Positions 53,934 through 61,889 of a stretch of DNA of 64,000 nucleotides are shown piece after piece. The DNA is from Falsiroseomonas algicola. Its GTDB lineage: Bacteria; Pseudomonadota; Alphaproteobacteria; Acetobacterales; Acetobacteraceae. Positions within the stretch are counted from its first letter, which is position 1; each line of letters begins with the position of its first letter. The translations under genes and the position numbers were made by a program. Below the pieces are notes generated by a model. That model saw only the letters and a program-made list of their open reading frames with translations. It ran no database searches and was not told the DNA's origin. The stretch lies in NCBI RefSeq assembly GCF_011040385.1, contig NZ_JAAIKB010000002.1, forward strand, positions 372,001 to 436,000. Reading direction: 5' to 3'.

Positions 53934-55266
53934 GCGGCGGCGCCGGGCTGACCAGCCCGAGATTCTCCCGCAGCGTCCGCCCCTCGTACTCCGTCCGATA
54001 GATGCCCCGCTTCTGCAACTCCGGCACCACCCACTTCACGAAATTCCGCATCGGTGTGGGGTAGTAGGGCGACAGCATCACGAAACCATCCGCCGCGCCA
54101 GCCTGGAACCACTCCTCCATCATGTCCGCCAGCGCCTTCGGCGTGCCGACGAAGACGTTGTGGCCGTTCGACGTGGCATAGCGCCGCGCCAGCTGCCGGA
54201 TCGAGAGATTCTCCCGCCGCGCCAACTCCACTAGCATCTTCTGCCGCGCATGCGCCGCGTTGCTTTGCGGCAGCTCCGGCAGCGGCCCATCCAGCGGAAA
54301 CTGCCGCAGGTCGAGCCCGCCCGACAGCCGCATGATCGACGGCATCACCACCTCATCAGTCATCATCGACAGCAGGTGCTCGTACAGCGCCCGCGCCTCG
54401 CTCTCCGTCTCCGCCAGCACGTAGTTGAGTCCCGGCATGATCTTGATGGCATCCGGCGACCGCCCGTGGCGCATCGCGCGTTCCCGCACATCCGCGCGGA
54501 AGGCTTGTGCCTCCGTCATCGACGTCTGCGCCGTGAAGGTCACGTCGGCGGTCCGGGCCGCAAGCTCCTTCCCCGGCTCCGAGGACCCGGCCTGCGCGAT
54601 CACCGGCCTGCCCTGCGGGGACCGCGCGACGTTCAACGGCCCGCGCACCCGGAAATGCTTGCCCACGTGATTGAGGATGCGGAGCTTCGCCGGATCGAAA
54701 TACCGCCCGCTTTCCTTGTCCCGCACGAAGGCGTCGTGATCCCAGCCTTCCCAGAGGCCGACCACCACGTCATGGAATTCCGCCGCGCGCTCATAGCGCA
54801 GCGCATGGTCCAGATGCGCGTCCCGCCCGAAATTCTGCGCCTCGTCCTCGTTCTGCGAGGTCACCAAATTCCATCCCGCGCGCCCCTTGCTGAGGTGATC
54901 GATCGAGGCGAAGCGTCGCGCGATGTGGTACGGCTCGTTGTAGGAAGTGGTCCCTGTCGCCACCAGGCCGATATGCGTCGTCGTCACGGCGAGGGCCGCC
55001 AGCAGCGTCATCGGCTCGATCCGCACGGTCCGCGCCGCACCCGCCGCCGCTTCCGTATCCTTCCCCGCCAGCGTGATCGCGGGCGGCACCGCGGCGCTGT
55101 CCTGGAAGAACACCATGTCGAACAGCCCGCGCTCGGCCTCCCGCACCACGTCGAGGTATTCGTCGAACTCCAGATCCGTCGGCACCGCATCCGGCATCCG
55201 CCACCCCGCGACATGCGATCCCGGCGGATTGAAGAAGGCGGCGAGCTTGAGCTGGCGTGGCGGCAT
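53926..55266 (-). CDS. Bacterial-luciferase-family (NtaA/SnaA/DszA-type) FMNH2-dependent monooxygenase
   Basis: A 446-residue monooxygenase. LKLAAFFNPPGSHVAGWRMPDA opens the TIM-barrel; FDMVFFQDSAAVPP, PMTLLAALAVTTTHIGLVATGTTSYNEPYHIARRFASIDHLSKGRAGWNLVTSQNEDEAQNFG and GRPVIAQAGSSEPGKELAARTADVTF are characteristic. The family oxidises nitrilotriacetate, EDTA, dibenzothiophene sulfone and similar N- or S-compounds using reduced flavin from a separate reductase. I choose ATG 55266, which matches the family N-terminus; an in-frame ATG at 55311 is possible. The reductase is not in the window. Divergent from a Bug gene across 121 nt. Confidence 0.9.
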   Translation of the reverse strand: MPPRQLKLAAFFNPPGSHVAGWRMPDAVPTDLEFDEYLDVVREAERGLFDMVFFQDSAAVPPAITLAGKDTEAAAGAARTVRIEPMTLLAALAVTTTHIGLVATGTTSYNEPYHIARRFASIDHLSKGRAGWNLVTSQNEDEAQNFGRDAHLDHALRYERAAEFHDVVVGLWEGWDHDAFVRDKESGRYFDPAKLRILNHVGKHFRVRGPLNVARSPQGRPVIAQAGSSEPGKELAARTADVTFTAQTSMTEAQAFRADVRERAMRHGRSPDAIKIMPGLNYVLAETESEARALYEHLLSMMTDEVVMPSIMRLSGGLDLRQFPLDGPLPELPQSNAAHARQKMLVELARRENLSIRQLARRYATSNGHNVFVGTPKALADMMEEWFQAGAADGFVMLSPYYPTPMRNFVKWVVPELQKRGIYRTEYEGRTLRENLGLVSPAPPLR

Positions 55267-55387
55267 GGAAGGCGTGTGTCCCTGACCGGAGGCCGCGCAG
55301 TCTCCCGCCATATCGCGCCGCACGGAAGGCCCCTTGCCGCCGCTGATGGAAGTGTTCCACGCTTGCGGCAACAGGAGGAAACGTCAC

Positions 55388-56368
55388 ATGGCCAGCATCA
55401 CCCTGTGCCGTCGCGGCCTGGCAAGCCTTGCTGCCGCGCTCGGCATCACCGGCGCCGTATCCGCGCAACCCGCCTGGCCGCGCGGCCCCGTGCGCTTCAT
55501 CTTCCCCTTCACGCCAGGCTCCGCCGTCGATGTCGTCGCCCGCCTCGTCGCGCAGGACCTCGCGGAGCGCCTCGGCCAGCCCTTCATCGTGGAAAGCCGC
55601 ACCGGCGCCGGCGGCGCCATCGGCACGGAAGCCGCGGCGCGGGCGCGGCCGGATGGCGACACCTTCCTCGTCGGCTCCCCCGGCAACATGGCGATTAACC
55701 CCGCGATGATGCCGAACCTTCCTTTCGACGTGTCGCGCGACTTCAGCGCCGTGACGCACCTCGTCACCTTCCCGCAGGTGCTGGTGATTGCGCCCAGCCT
55801 GCCGGCGCGCACGCTGCCCGAGCTCGTCGCCTATTCGAAGGCCAACGCCGGTCGCCTGAACTACGCCTCCTCCGGCGTCGGCGCGACCAACCACCTGGCG
55901 ATGGAGATGCTGCGCGCCGCGACGGGGCTGGAGGCGACGCATGTCCCCTATCGCGGCGGCCTCGTCACCGTGCAGGCCATCCTCTCCAACGATGTGCAGA
56001 TGTGCGTGGAGGGCATCCTGACGCTCCCGCCCTTCCTGGCGGAAAACAAGGTCCGCGCCATCGCCGTGACGGGTGCCGCGCGATCCCATTTGCTGCCGGA
56101 CGTGCCCGCGGTGGCGGAAACCGTGCCCGGCTTCGACGCCGGCGCCTGGGTGATGTTCTTTGCCCCCGCCGGCACGCCACCCGCGATCATCGAGAAGCTC
56201 TCGGCGGAAACCCGGATCTCCTTGGCGAAACCCGCCATCCGCGCGCGCCTCGCCGAGCTCGGCGCGACCGTCACCGGCACGACAGCCGAGGAAGCCGCCA
56301 CCATCCACCGCGCGGAGCTTGCGAAGTGGCGCCGGGCCGTGGAGGTTTCCGGCGCCGCGGCGCGATGA
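55388..56368 (+). CDS. Bug/TctC-family periplasmic solute receptor
   Basis: A 326-residue Bug protein. The signal peptide MASITLCRRGLASLAAALGITGAVSA is followed by WPRGPVRFIFPFTPGSAVDVVARLVAQDL, FIVESRTGAGGAIGTEAAARARPDG and VPYRGGLVTVQAILSNDVQM. AGGAGG precedes ATG 55388. Its stop abuts the stop of the CodA-like gene with no base between. It is divergent from the monooxygenase, so it probably supplies that enzyme or the neighbouring hydrolases with substrate. Confidence 0.92.
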   Translation: MASITLCRRGLASLAAALGITGAVSAQPAWPRGPVRFIFPFTPGSAVDVVARLVAQDLAERLGQPFIVESRTGAGGAIGTEAAARARPDGDTFLVGSPGNMAINPAMMPNLPFDVSRDFSAVTHLVTFPQVLVIAPSLPARTLPELVAYSKANAGRLNYASSGVGATNHLAMEMLRAATGLEATHVPYRGGLVTVQAILSNDVQMCVEGILTLPPFLAENKVRAIAVTGAARSHLLPDVPAVAETVPGFDAGAWVMFFAPAGTPPAIIEKLSAETRISLAKPAIRARLAELGATVTGTTAEEAATIHRAELAKWRRAVEVSGAAAR

Positions 56369-57613
56369 TCAGTGCGGCTTGTGCAACTCGACAGGCTGGC
56401 GGGTGAAGGTCCGCCGCCCGCGCTTGAAGCCCATCAGCGTCGGTGACAGCTGCCGCAGCGCCGCGATCTCGTCCGGCGCGTCCAGCACGACGAGGTCGGC
56501 GGGATTGCCGACAGCGACGCCATAATCCCTGTTGCGGATCAGCCTCGCCGCCCCATCCGTCACCATGCCCCAGGCCGCCGCCACTTCCCGGTCGGCGCCC
56601 TGCTGCACCACATTCGCGAACATGTTGGCCTGCCGCAGCAGCTGCCCATCGCCGAAGGGCGTGAAGGGGTTGAGGATGTTGTTCGACGCCAGCGAACAGG
56701 TGACCCCCTGCGCCACCAGCCTGGTCGCATCCACCACGCCGCGCGGCACCGCATGGTCGAAGGCCCGCGCCATCAGGTAGAGGTCCGTCGCCGGCAGCAC
56801 CGTCAGCGCCACGCCCGAATCCGCCATCCGCCTCGCGATGTCATCGAAGGCGGGCAGGGTGAGGTGCGCGAGCTTCGTGACATGCCCGACGGCGACCCGC
56901 CCGCCCCAGCCATACTGCTCCGTCAGCTCGCAGACCAGCCGCGTGTCCAGGTCATCCGGCACATGCCCGCTGTCGAGATGCATGTCGATATCGACATCGA
57001 ACTCCCGCGCGATCTCGAAGACCCGCCTGATCTGCCCATGCCGGTCGCTGTCGAAGTTGGGCGCCGCGCCGATGACGCGCGCGCCGGTCTTCAGCGCCTC
57101 GATCATCAGCTCCTCGGTGCCGGGATTGTTGAGCATCCCCTCCTGCGGCATCACGCAGATCTCGATGTCCATCGCCCAGGCGTAGGAATCGACCAGCGCC
57201 TTCACCCCCTGGAAGCCGCGCAGCCCGACCTTGGGATCGACCTCCGCATGGGTGCGCATGCGCATCGTGCCGTGGCTGATGCACTTCTCCAGCGTGCCGC
57301 TGGCGCGCTGCGTCACATCCTCCACGCTGAAGCTGTGCTTGACCTCGGAAACCATCTGCATGGCCTCGTGCGGAAAGCGCCTGGTCTCGCAGCGGCAGCG
57401 ATCGAGGATGCAGGATTTGTCGAGGTGGATATGCGTCTCGACGAAGCCCGCGCAGACGAGCCTGCCGCCCGCATCGGCGCTGTCCTTCGCGGCGCCGGGC
57501 AGCGCCGGTGCGATGGCGGCAATACGCCCGCCGACGACGCCGATATCCACGGCCGGCGCATCCTTCGCGGTCCCAGGCAGGCGCGCATTCTGCAGCAGCA
57601 GGTCGAAATCCAT
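56369..57613 (-). CDS. CodA-like amidohydrolase with atypical active site
   Basis: A 414-residue metal-dependent amidohydrolase of the cytosine deaminase group. HIHLDK gives His61 and His63; HLDSGH (212-217) and GHVTKL (His244) supply further ligands. At the place of the catalytic Glu of E. coli CodA (HIDE, Glu217) this protein has Ser215, and at the place of metal ligand Asp313 it has Asn311 (ASNNILNPF). The retained His ligands suggest that it still binds a metal, but the proton-shuttle chemistry must differ. It is the last gene of a six-gene operon, sharing one base with the isochorismatase-fold gene. Annotating it as cytosine deaminase would be unsafe. Confidence 0.85.
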   Translation of the reverse strand: MDFDLLLQNARLPGTAKDAPAVDIGVVGGRIAAIAPALPGAAKDSADAGGRLVCAGFVETHIHLDKSCILDRCRCETRRFPHEAMQMVSEVKHSFSVEDVTQRASGTLEKCISHGTMRMRTHAEVDPKVGLRGFQGVKALVDSYAWAMDIEICVMPQEGMLNNPGTEELMIEALKTGARVIGAAPNFDSDRHGQIRRVFEIAREFDVDIDMHLDSGHVPDDLDTRLVCELTEQYGWGGRVAVGHVTKLAHLTLPAFDDIARRMADSGVALTVLPATDLYLMARAFDHAVPRGVVDATRLVAQGVTCSLASNNILNPFTPFGDGQLLRQANMFANVVQQGADREVAAAWGMVTDGAARLIRNRDYGVAVGNPADLVVLDAPDEIAALRQLSPTLMGFKRGRRTFTRQPVELHKPH

Positions 57614-58281
57614 CAGGGTGTTCCTTGGGCGCTGCAGGCAGCGATCACGTCGGTCGAAGGCACCAGCCAGCCCAGCGCCGCCTCGATCAGCTTCAGCGAG
57701 GCATCGTGGTAGTCCGCCCCGTTCATGCTGGCGCAGACATCCGGCATCAGCACCACGCGGAAGTCGCGGTTGAAGGCCTCGAAGCAGGTGCAGAGCACGC
57801 AGTTGTTGGTGTTCACGCCGCCGATCACCAGCGTCTCAGTGCCGAGGTTCTTCAGCAGCAGCTCCAGATCCGTGTTGTGGAAGGGGCTGTAGCGATGCTT
57901 GAAGACCGTGTGCTCCCCGGGCCGAGGCGCCAGCTGCGGCACCACCTCCGTCACCGCCGCGCCCTCCACCGCCAGCGTCTTGCGCGGCTTGGCGAGGCCC
58001 GGGATCGGGGCCTTGTGCTGCGCCATCCAGAAGGGGTTGCGGTTGTCGATCACCTCGCCCGTGTCGCTGTTCCAGCGGTGATGCGTGCGCACGAAGATCA
58101 CCGGCCGCCTCGCCGCCGCCCAGGCCTCCCGCACCTTCACCGCCGCATCGATGATGCGGTCCGCTTCCGGCTTCGCGACCAGCAGGTGTCCCATCTCGTG
58201 GTCGAGGTGGCTGCGATTCATGTCCACCAGCAGCATCGCCGCACGGTCCATCACCGCCGGCGTCAGCATGGGATGCGTCAT
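57613..58281 (-). CDS. Isochorismatase-fold cysteine hydrolase
   Basis: A 222-residue hydrolase with the triad Asp20 (LLVDMNRSH), Lys128 (VFKHRYS) and Cys161 (GGVNTNNCVLCTCFEA). Relatives cleave ureido or carbamoyl groups (N-carbamoylsarcosine amidase, ureidoacrylate hydrolase, biuret hydrolase) or nicotinamide. No isochorismate-specific context is present. It overlaps the ATPase gene (ATGA) and shares one base with the CodA-like gene (TGATG), so it is made together with the importer and the second amidohydrolase. A carbamoyl-type intermediate from ring opening is a sensible substrate. Confidence 0.9.
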   Translation of the reverse strand: MTHPMLTPAVMDRAAMLLVDMNRSHLDHEMGHLLVAKPEADRIIDAAVKVREAWAAARRPVIFVRTHHRWNSDTGEVIDNRNPFWMAQHKAPIPGLAKPRKTLAVEGAAVTEVVPQLAPRPGEHTVFKHRYSPFHNTDLELLLKNLGTETLVIGGVNTNNCVLCTCFEAFNRDFRVVLMPDVCASMNGADYHDASLKLIEAALGWLVPSTDVIAACSAQGTP

Positions 58282-59114
58282 GCCATCATCCGATACAGGT
58301 CCCGGTTCAGCTCCGCGACCAGCGCCGCGAATTCGTCGGTCAGCCGCATCTCCGGCACGCGCGGCCGCGGCAGCGGCACGGGGATGATGCGCGCGATGCG
58401 GCCTGGCCGCGGCGTCATCAGCACGATGGCGTCCGACAGGAAGGCCGCTTCCGCCAGCGAATGAGTCACGAACAGCACCGTCTTGCGGAATTGCGCATGG
58501 ATGCGCATCAGCTCGATCCCCATGCGGTCCCGCGTAATCTCGTCCAGCGCGGCGAAGGGCTCGTCCATCAGCAGCACCGTCGGATCCAGCGCCAGCGCCC
58601 GCGCGAGCGCCGCGCGTGACTGCATGCCGCCCGATAGCTGTGCCGGCCGCTTGCCCCCGAACCCGTCCAACCCCACAAGCTTCAGCAGGGCAGGGACGTC
58701 CGGCTCCACCAGCCCCGCGCGCGGCGCCTTCTCCGCCACGATCCGGTAGAGCAGCCGGACATTATCCTCGATCCTGAGCCACGGCATGAGGTTCGGCGCC
58801 TGGAACACCGTCCCGATCCGCCCCTGCCGCCGCAGTTCCGCCGCCGGCGTGCCGCCGATGGTGATCCGCCCCGATGTCGGTGCCAGCAGGTCGCCCACCG
58901 CCTTCAGCAGCGTCGATTTGCCGCAGCCCGAGGGCCCGACCAGCGACACGAAGGCGCCTTCCGGCACCGCCAGATGGATGTCGCTCAGCGCCTGCACGGC
59001 CTCCGTGCCGCCGGCGCCATACACCACCTGCACGCCCTCCACCGCGATGAAGGGCGCGGCCTCCTCCGTGCCCGGCGGCCCCGCGAAGCCCCGCGGGCCT
59101 GTCACCCCGTCCAC
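58278..59114 (-). CDS. TauB/SsuB-type ABC transporter ATP-binding protein
   Basis: A 278-residue ATPase with Walker A GPSGCGKST (about 59-67), Q-loop VFQAPNLMPWLRIEDNV, signature LSGGMQSR, Walker B VLLMDEPFAALD and the His switch VTHSLAEAAFL. The wording is typical of nitrate/sulfonate/taurine/thiamine-precursor importers. The N-terminal 25 residues are extra. It starts 2 nt after the binding-protein stop and works with the permease encoded at 60175. Confidence 0.93.
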   Translation of the reverse strand: MDGVTGPRGFAGPPGTEEAAPFIAVEGVQVVYGAGGTEAVQALSDIHLAVPEGAFVSLVGPSGCGKSTLLKAVGDLLAPTSGRITIGGTPAAELRRQGRIGTVFQAPNLMPWLRIEDNVRLLYRIVAEKAPRAGLVEPDVPALLKLVGLDGFGGKRPAQLSGGMQSRAALARALALDPTVLLMDEPFAALDEITRDRMGIELMRIHAQFRKTVLFVTHSLAEAAFLSDAIVLMTPRPGRIARIIPVPLPRPRVPEMRLTDEFAALVAELNRDLYRMMA

Positions 59115-59116
59115 GC

Positions 59117-60157
59117 TCAGCTGGCCGCCCTTCCATGCACCAGCGCGGAGAGCCGCAGCGCCTCTGGGATGCGATCCACGAAGTCGTTGGTGTAGAGTTC
59201 CCGCGCCGTCGGCCGCCGCTGCAGGTCACCGCCCTCCATCAGGTAGTTGATGGAGCTCTCCCACTTGCTCTCCTCGAACCGCCCAAAGCGCTGGCTGAAA
59301 TCCGGGCTGCGGTAGAGGTCGTAGATGATGCGCAGCTTCCGCACCTCCAGAGCATGGCTCCGATCGGGCGAGACCTCCACGACGTAGTTCATCGCGGTGT
59401 CCATGTTGTCCTTCGTCCAGATCAGCGACTTCATCGTGGCGCGGATGAAGCGCTCCGTCAGGTCGCCGCGCTGCGCCTCCCGCTCATTCGCCACGATCTG
59501 CGTGCCGGCGAACTTCACCCCGTAATCCTTCAGCGCCATCACGTTGCAGGGGAAGCCGCGATCCTCCAGCGTCAGCGGCTGGCCATAGCTGAAGCCGAAG
59601 CCGCATTCCGCCTGGCCAGCCGCGACGATCTGCACCTCCGCGCCCCGACTCACGGTCAGGAAGGTGATGTCGTTCCGCGTCAGCCCGCCGGAGGCCAGCA
59701 GCGGGTCCAGCAGCCCGCGCACCTGGCTCTGGAACCAGGTGATCTTCTTGCCGCGCATGTCGGCGGGCTTCGTGATGTTGCTAGTCTTCAGCGAGAAGAC
59801 GGAGAAGGGATTGTCCGGCTGGTCCGCCATCACGGCCACGACGGGCAGCCCCGCGGCGCGGGACTTGATGTAGCCATCCGCATTCGCGACCAGGAACTGC
59901 TCGCGTCCCGCCGCGATGAAGACCTCGTTCTGCTGCCCCGCGGCTGCGGGCCTGATCTCGAGGTTGATGCCCTCGCTGCGGTAGATGTTCTGCTTCAGCC
60001 CCGCATAGTACTGCGCATGCATGCCCCAGGGCGTGAAGTTCAGCCGCAGAATGGCGTCCTGCAACCGCCCCTGGGCCCGCGCGGGCCGCAGCCCGATGGG
60101 GATCGGCCCGGCCAGTGCGCCGAGGGCCACGAAGCTGCGTCGTCCGATACCGCTCAT
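59117..60157 (-). CDS. NMT1/ThiY-type ABC transporter substrate-binding protein
   Basis: A 346-residue binding protein with a signal-like N-terminus (MSGIGRRSFVALGALAGPIPIGLRPARA, RR present so possibly Tat) and LRLNFTPWGMHAQYYAGLKQNIYRSEGINLEI, a pattern of NMT1/THI5-like proteins that bind pyrimidines, sulfonates or related rings. Further parts are FLVANADGYIKSRAAGLPVVAV and DMRGKKITWFQSQ. ATG 60157 follows a GGAGAGA sequence. It sits between permease and ATPase in the operon. A heterocycle that the two amidohydrolases attack is a likely ligand. Confidence 0.88.
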   Translation of the reverse strand: MSGIGRRSFVALGALAGPIPIGLRPARAQGRLQDAILRLNFTPWGMHAQYYAGLKQNIYRSEGINLEIRPAAAGQQNEVFIAAGREQFLVANADGYIKSRAAGLPVVAVMADQPDNPFSVFSLKTSNITKPADMRGKKITWFQSQVRGLLDPLLASGGLTRNDITFLTVSRGAEVQIVAAGQAECGFGFSYGQPLTLEDRGFPCNVMALKDYGVKFAGTQIVANEREAQRGDLTERFIRATMKSLIWTKDNMDTAMNYVVEVSPDRSHALEVRKLRIIYDLYRSPDFSQRFGRFEESKWESSINYLMEGGDLQRRPTARELYTNDFVDRIPEALRLSALVHGRAAS

Positions 60158-60174
60158 CGTGTTCTCTCCCGTGA

Positions 60175-60960
60175 TCAAGCCTGGACCCGTGTCGCCTCTT
60201 CCGAGGGCCTGCGCCACGACAGCGCGCGTTCCACCGCGCCCATGGCGCCGAAGAAGCTCATGCCGATGACGGCCAGCAGGATGATGGCGGCGAAGCTGCG
60301 CGCGGTGTTGAAGTTGAAGCTGCCGGACAGCACCAGGTAGCCGATGCCATCCGTCGCGGCCAACCATTCCGCCACGATCGCGCCCAGCACCGCGAGCGTC
60401 GTCGCGATGCGCAGCCCCGCGAAGATATAGGGCACCGCATAGGGCAGGCGCAGCCGCAGGAAGGTCTGCCGGCTGGTCGCGTCCACGCTGCGGAACACGT
60501 CCATCAGCCCCTGATCCACCTGCTTGAACCCCGCCATGGTGTTGATCACCACGGGGAAGAAGGCGATGGAGGCGACCACCAGGATCTTCGAACCAGCCCC
60601 CGCTCCGATCCACAGCAGGATCAGCGGTGCGATGGCGATCTTCGGCACGGACTGGCTGGCGACGAAGATCGGCATGATCATGCGTTCCACCAGCGGCCAG
60701 CGAATCATCGCCATGCTCGCCGCCAGTGCGAAGATCACCGCCGCGACGTACCCCGCCAGGATTCCCCACACCGTCTGGATGGCATGGCCGAAGATCAGCC
60801 GATGGTCCTTGATGAACTCCGCCACGACGTCGCTCGGCGCCGGCAGCAGGAAGCGCTGGATGTCGAGGCCGACCACCGCGGCTTCCCAGAACACCAGCAG
60901 TGCCGCCAGAGTCAGCACCGCCGCGCCCTGGCCGCCCGCCCAGCGCCGCAGCCCGCTCAT
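60175..60960 (-). CDS. TauC/SsuC-type ABC transporter permease
   Basis: A 261-residue permease with six hydrophobic segments and the family loop DVFRSVDATSRQTFLRLRLPYAVPYIFAGLRIATTLAVLGAIVAEWLAATDGIGYLV (about 160-215). ATG 60960 overlaps the amidohydrolase stop (ATGA). The N-terminus in the longer open frame is out-of-phase sequence of that upstream gene and is excluded. It is typical of TauC/SsuC/ThiX importers. Confidence 0.92.
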   Translation of the reverse strand: MSGLRRWAGGQGAAVLTLAALLVFWEAAVVGLDIQRFLLPAPSDVVAEFIKDHRLIFGHAIQTVWGILAGYVAAVIFALAASMAMIRWPLVERMIMPIFVASQSVPKIAIAPLILLWIGAGAGSKILVVASIAFFPVVINTMAGFKQVDQGLMDVFRSVDATSRQTFLRLRLPYAVPYIFAGLRIATTLAVLGAIVAEWLAATDGIGYLVLSGSFNFNTARSFAAIILLAVIGMSFFGAMGAVERALSWRRPSEEATRVQA

Positions 60961-61835
60961 GCTGCCAGTCCCGCTTCTGCCAGAAGCTTCGCCGGATCCT
61001 GCAGGCTCATGTCGAAGGGGCTGTCCGTGCCGAAGATGATGCGCTCCGCACCCACCATCTCCGCCAGGAAGCGCAGCGGCGCCGCCTCGAACAGCACCGT
61101 GTCGTAAAGGAATCGCTTCGCCGCCAGCGAAGGCCGCTCCGGCGCGCGCCCATGCGCAGCTGCCTCCCACGCCCGGTCCATACGCCCCAGGATGAAGGGC
61201 AGCGTGCCGCCGCCATGCGCCAGCATGACTCGCAGCGCCGGATGCTGCATCAGCGTCCCCGCCTCGATCAGCCGCCCGGCCGCCACCGTTGTCTCGAAGG
61301 GATTGCCCAGCGGATTGCCAAGCTTCAGGTCGTTCAGCCGGCTGCCATCCCGCACCTGCCAGGGATGGATCATCACCAGGCCGCCGCCCTCCGCCAGCGC
61401 CGCCCACACCTCCTCATGCACGGCTTTGTCGAGATCGACGCCATGCACATGCGTGCCGATGGCCACATCCGCCGTGCCATGCACGCCGCGGCAGCGCGCG
61501 ATTTCCGCCAGCGTCGCCGCCGTATCGCCAAGCGGCAGCACCATCATCGCCGTCATCCGTGTGCCCGCGACCGTCTCCGCCAGCCAGTCATTCATCGCGG
61601 CGATGCGCCGTGCCTGCTCCTCGGCCGGCAACTCATAGAGGTAGAGGATCGGCGGCACGGAGACGATGCGGCTCACGATCCCCTGCGCCTCCATCTGCGC
61701 ATGGTTGCCGTCGATGTCGAACAGCAGCGGTGGCGGGTCCTTCGGGAAGGGCATGAAGTGGCGGCCCATCGTTTCCGCCAGCGCATCGCGCGGCGCCAGA
61801 TGGCCATGGTGGTCGATCAGCGCGCCCAGCTTCAT
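60957..61835 (-). CDS. Amidohydrolase_2 (ACMSD-like) family protein
   Basis: A 292-residue metal-dependent hydrolase or decarboxylase. ALIDHHGHLAP gives the HxH pair (His10, His12); MIHPWQVRDG, LAHGGGTLPFILGRMDRAWE and FGTDSPFD give the remaining ligands expected for the ACMSD-like family. This group includes decarboxylases and hydrolases of ring-opening products. It is the first gene of the six-gene operon and overlaps the permease gene by 4 nt. Being encoded with an importer, an isochorismatase-fold hydrolase and a CodA-like protein points to stepwise breakdown of one imported compound. Confidence 0.88.
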   Translation of the reverse strand: MKLGALIDHHGHLAPRDALAETMGRHFMPFPKDPPPLLFDIDGNHAQMEAQGIVSRIVSVPPILYLYELPAEEQARRIAAMNDWLAETVAGTRMTAMMVLPLGDTAATLAEIARCRGVHGTADVAIGTHVHGVDLDKAVHEEVWAALAEGGGLVMIHPWQVRDGSRLNDLKLGNPLGNPFETTVAAGRLIEAGTLMQHPALRVMLAHGGGTLPFILGRMDRAWEAAAHGRAPERPSLAAKRFLYDTVLFEAAPLRFLAEMVGAERIIFGTDSPFDMSLQDPAKLLAEAGLAA

Positions 61836-61889
61836 TGTGCCTCCGTTGCCCGGGATCGTAAGCCGCCCGCCCGCGCGGTCAATCGCGGA

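Noticed and set aside
56369-57613. Annotation as cytosine deaminase (codA)
   Set aside because: The catalytic Glu and the metal-ligand Asp are replaced, and there is no codB or pyrimidine gene in the operon.
57613-58281. Annotation as RutB (ureidoacrylate hydrolase)
   Set aside because: No RutA, RutC or RutD genes are present; the nearby monooxygenase is of the NtaA/DszA type and in a different transcript.
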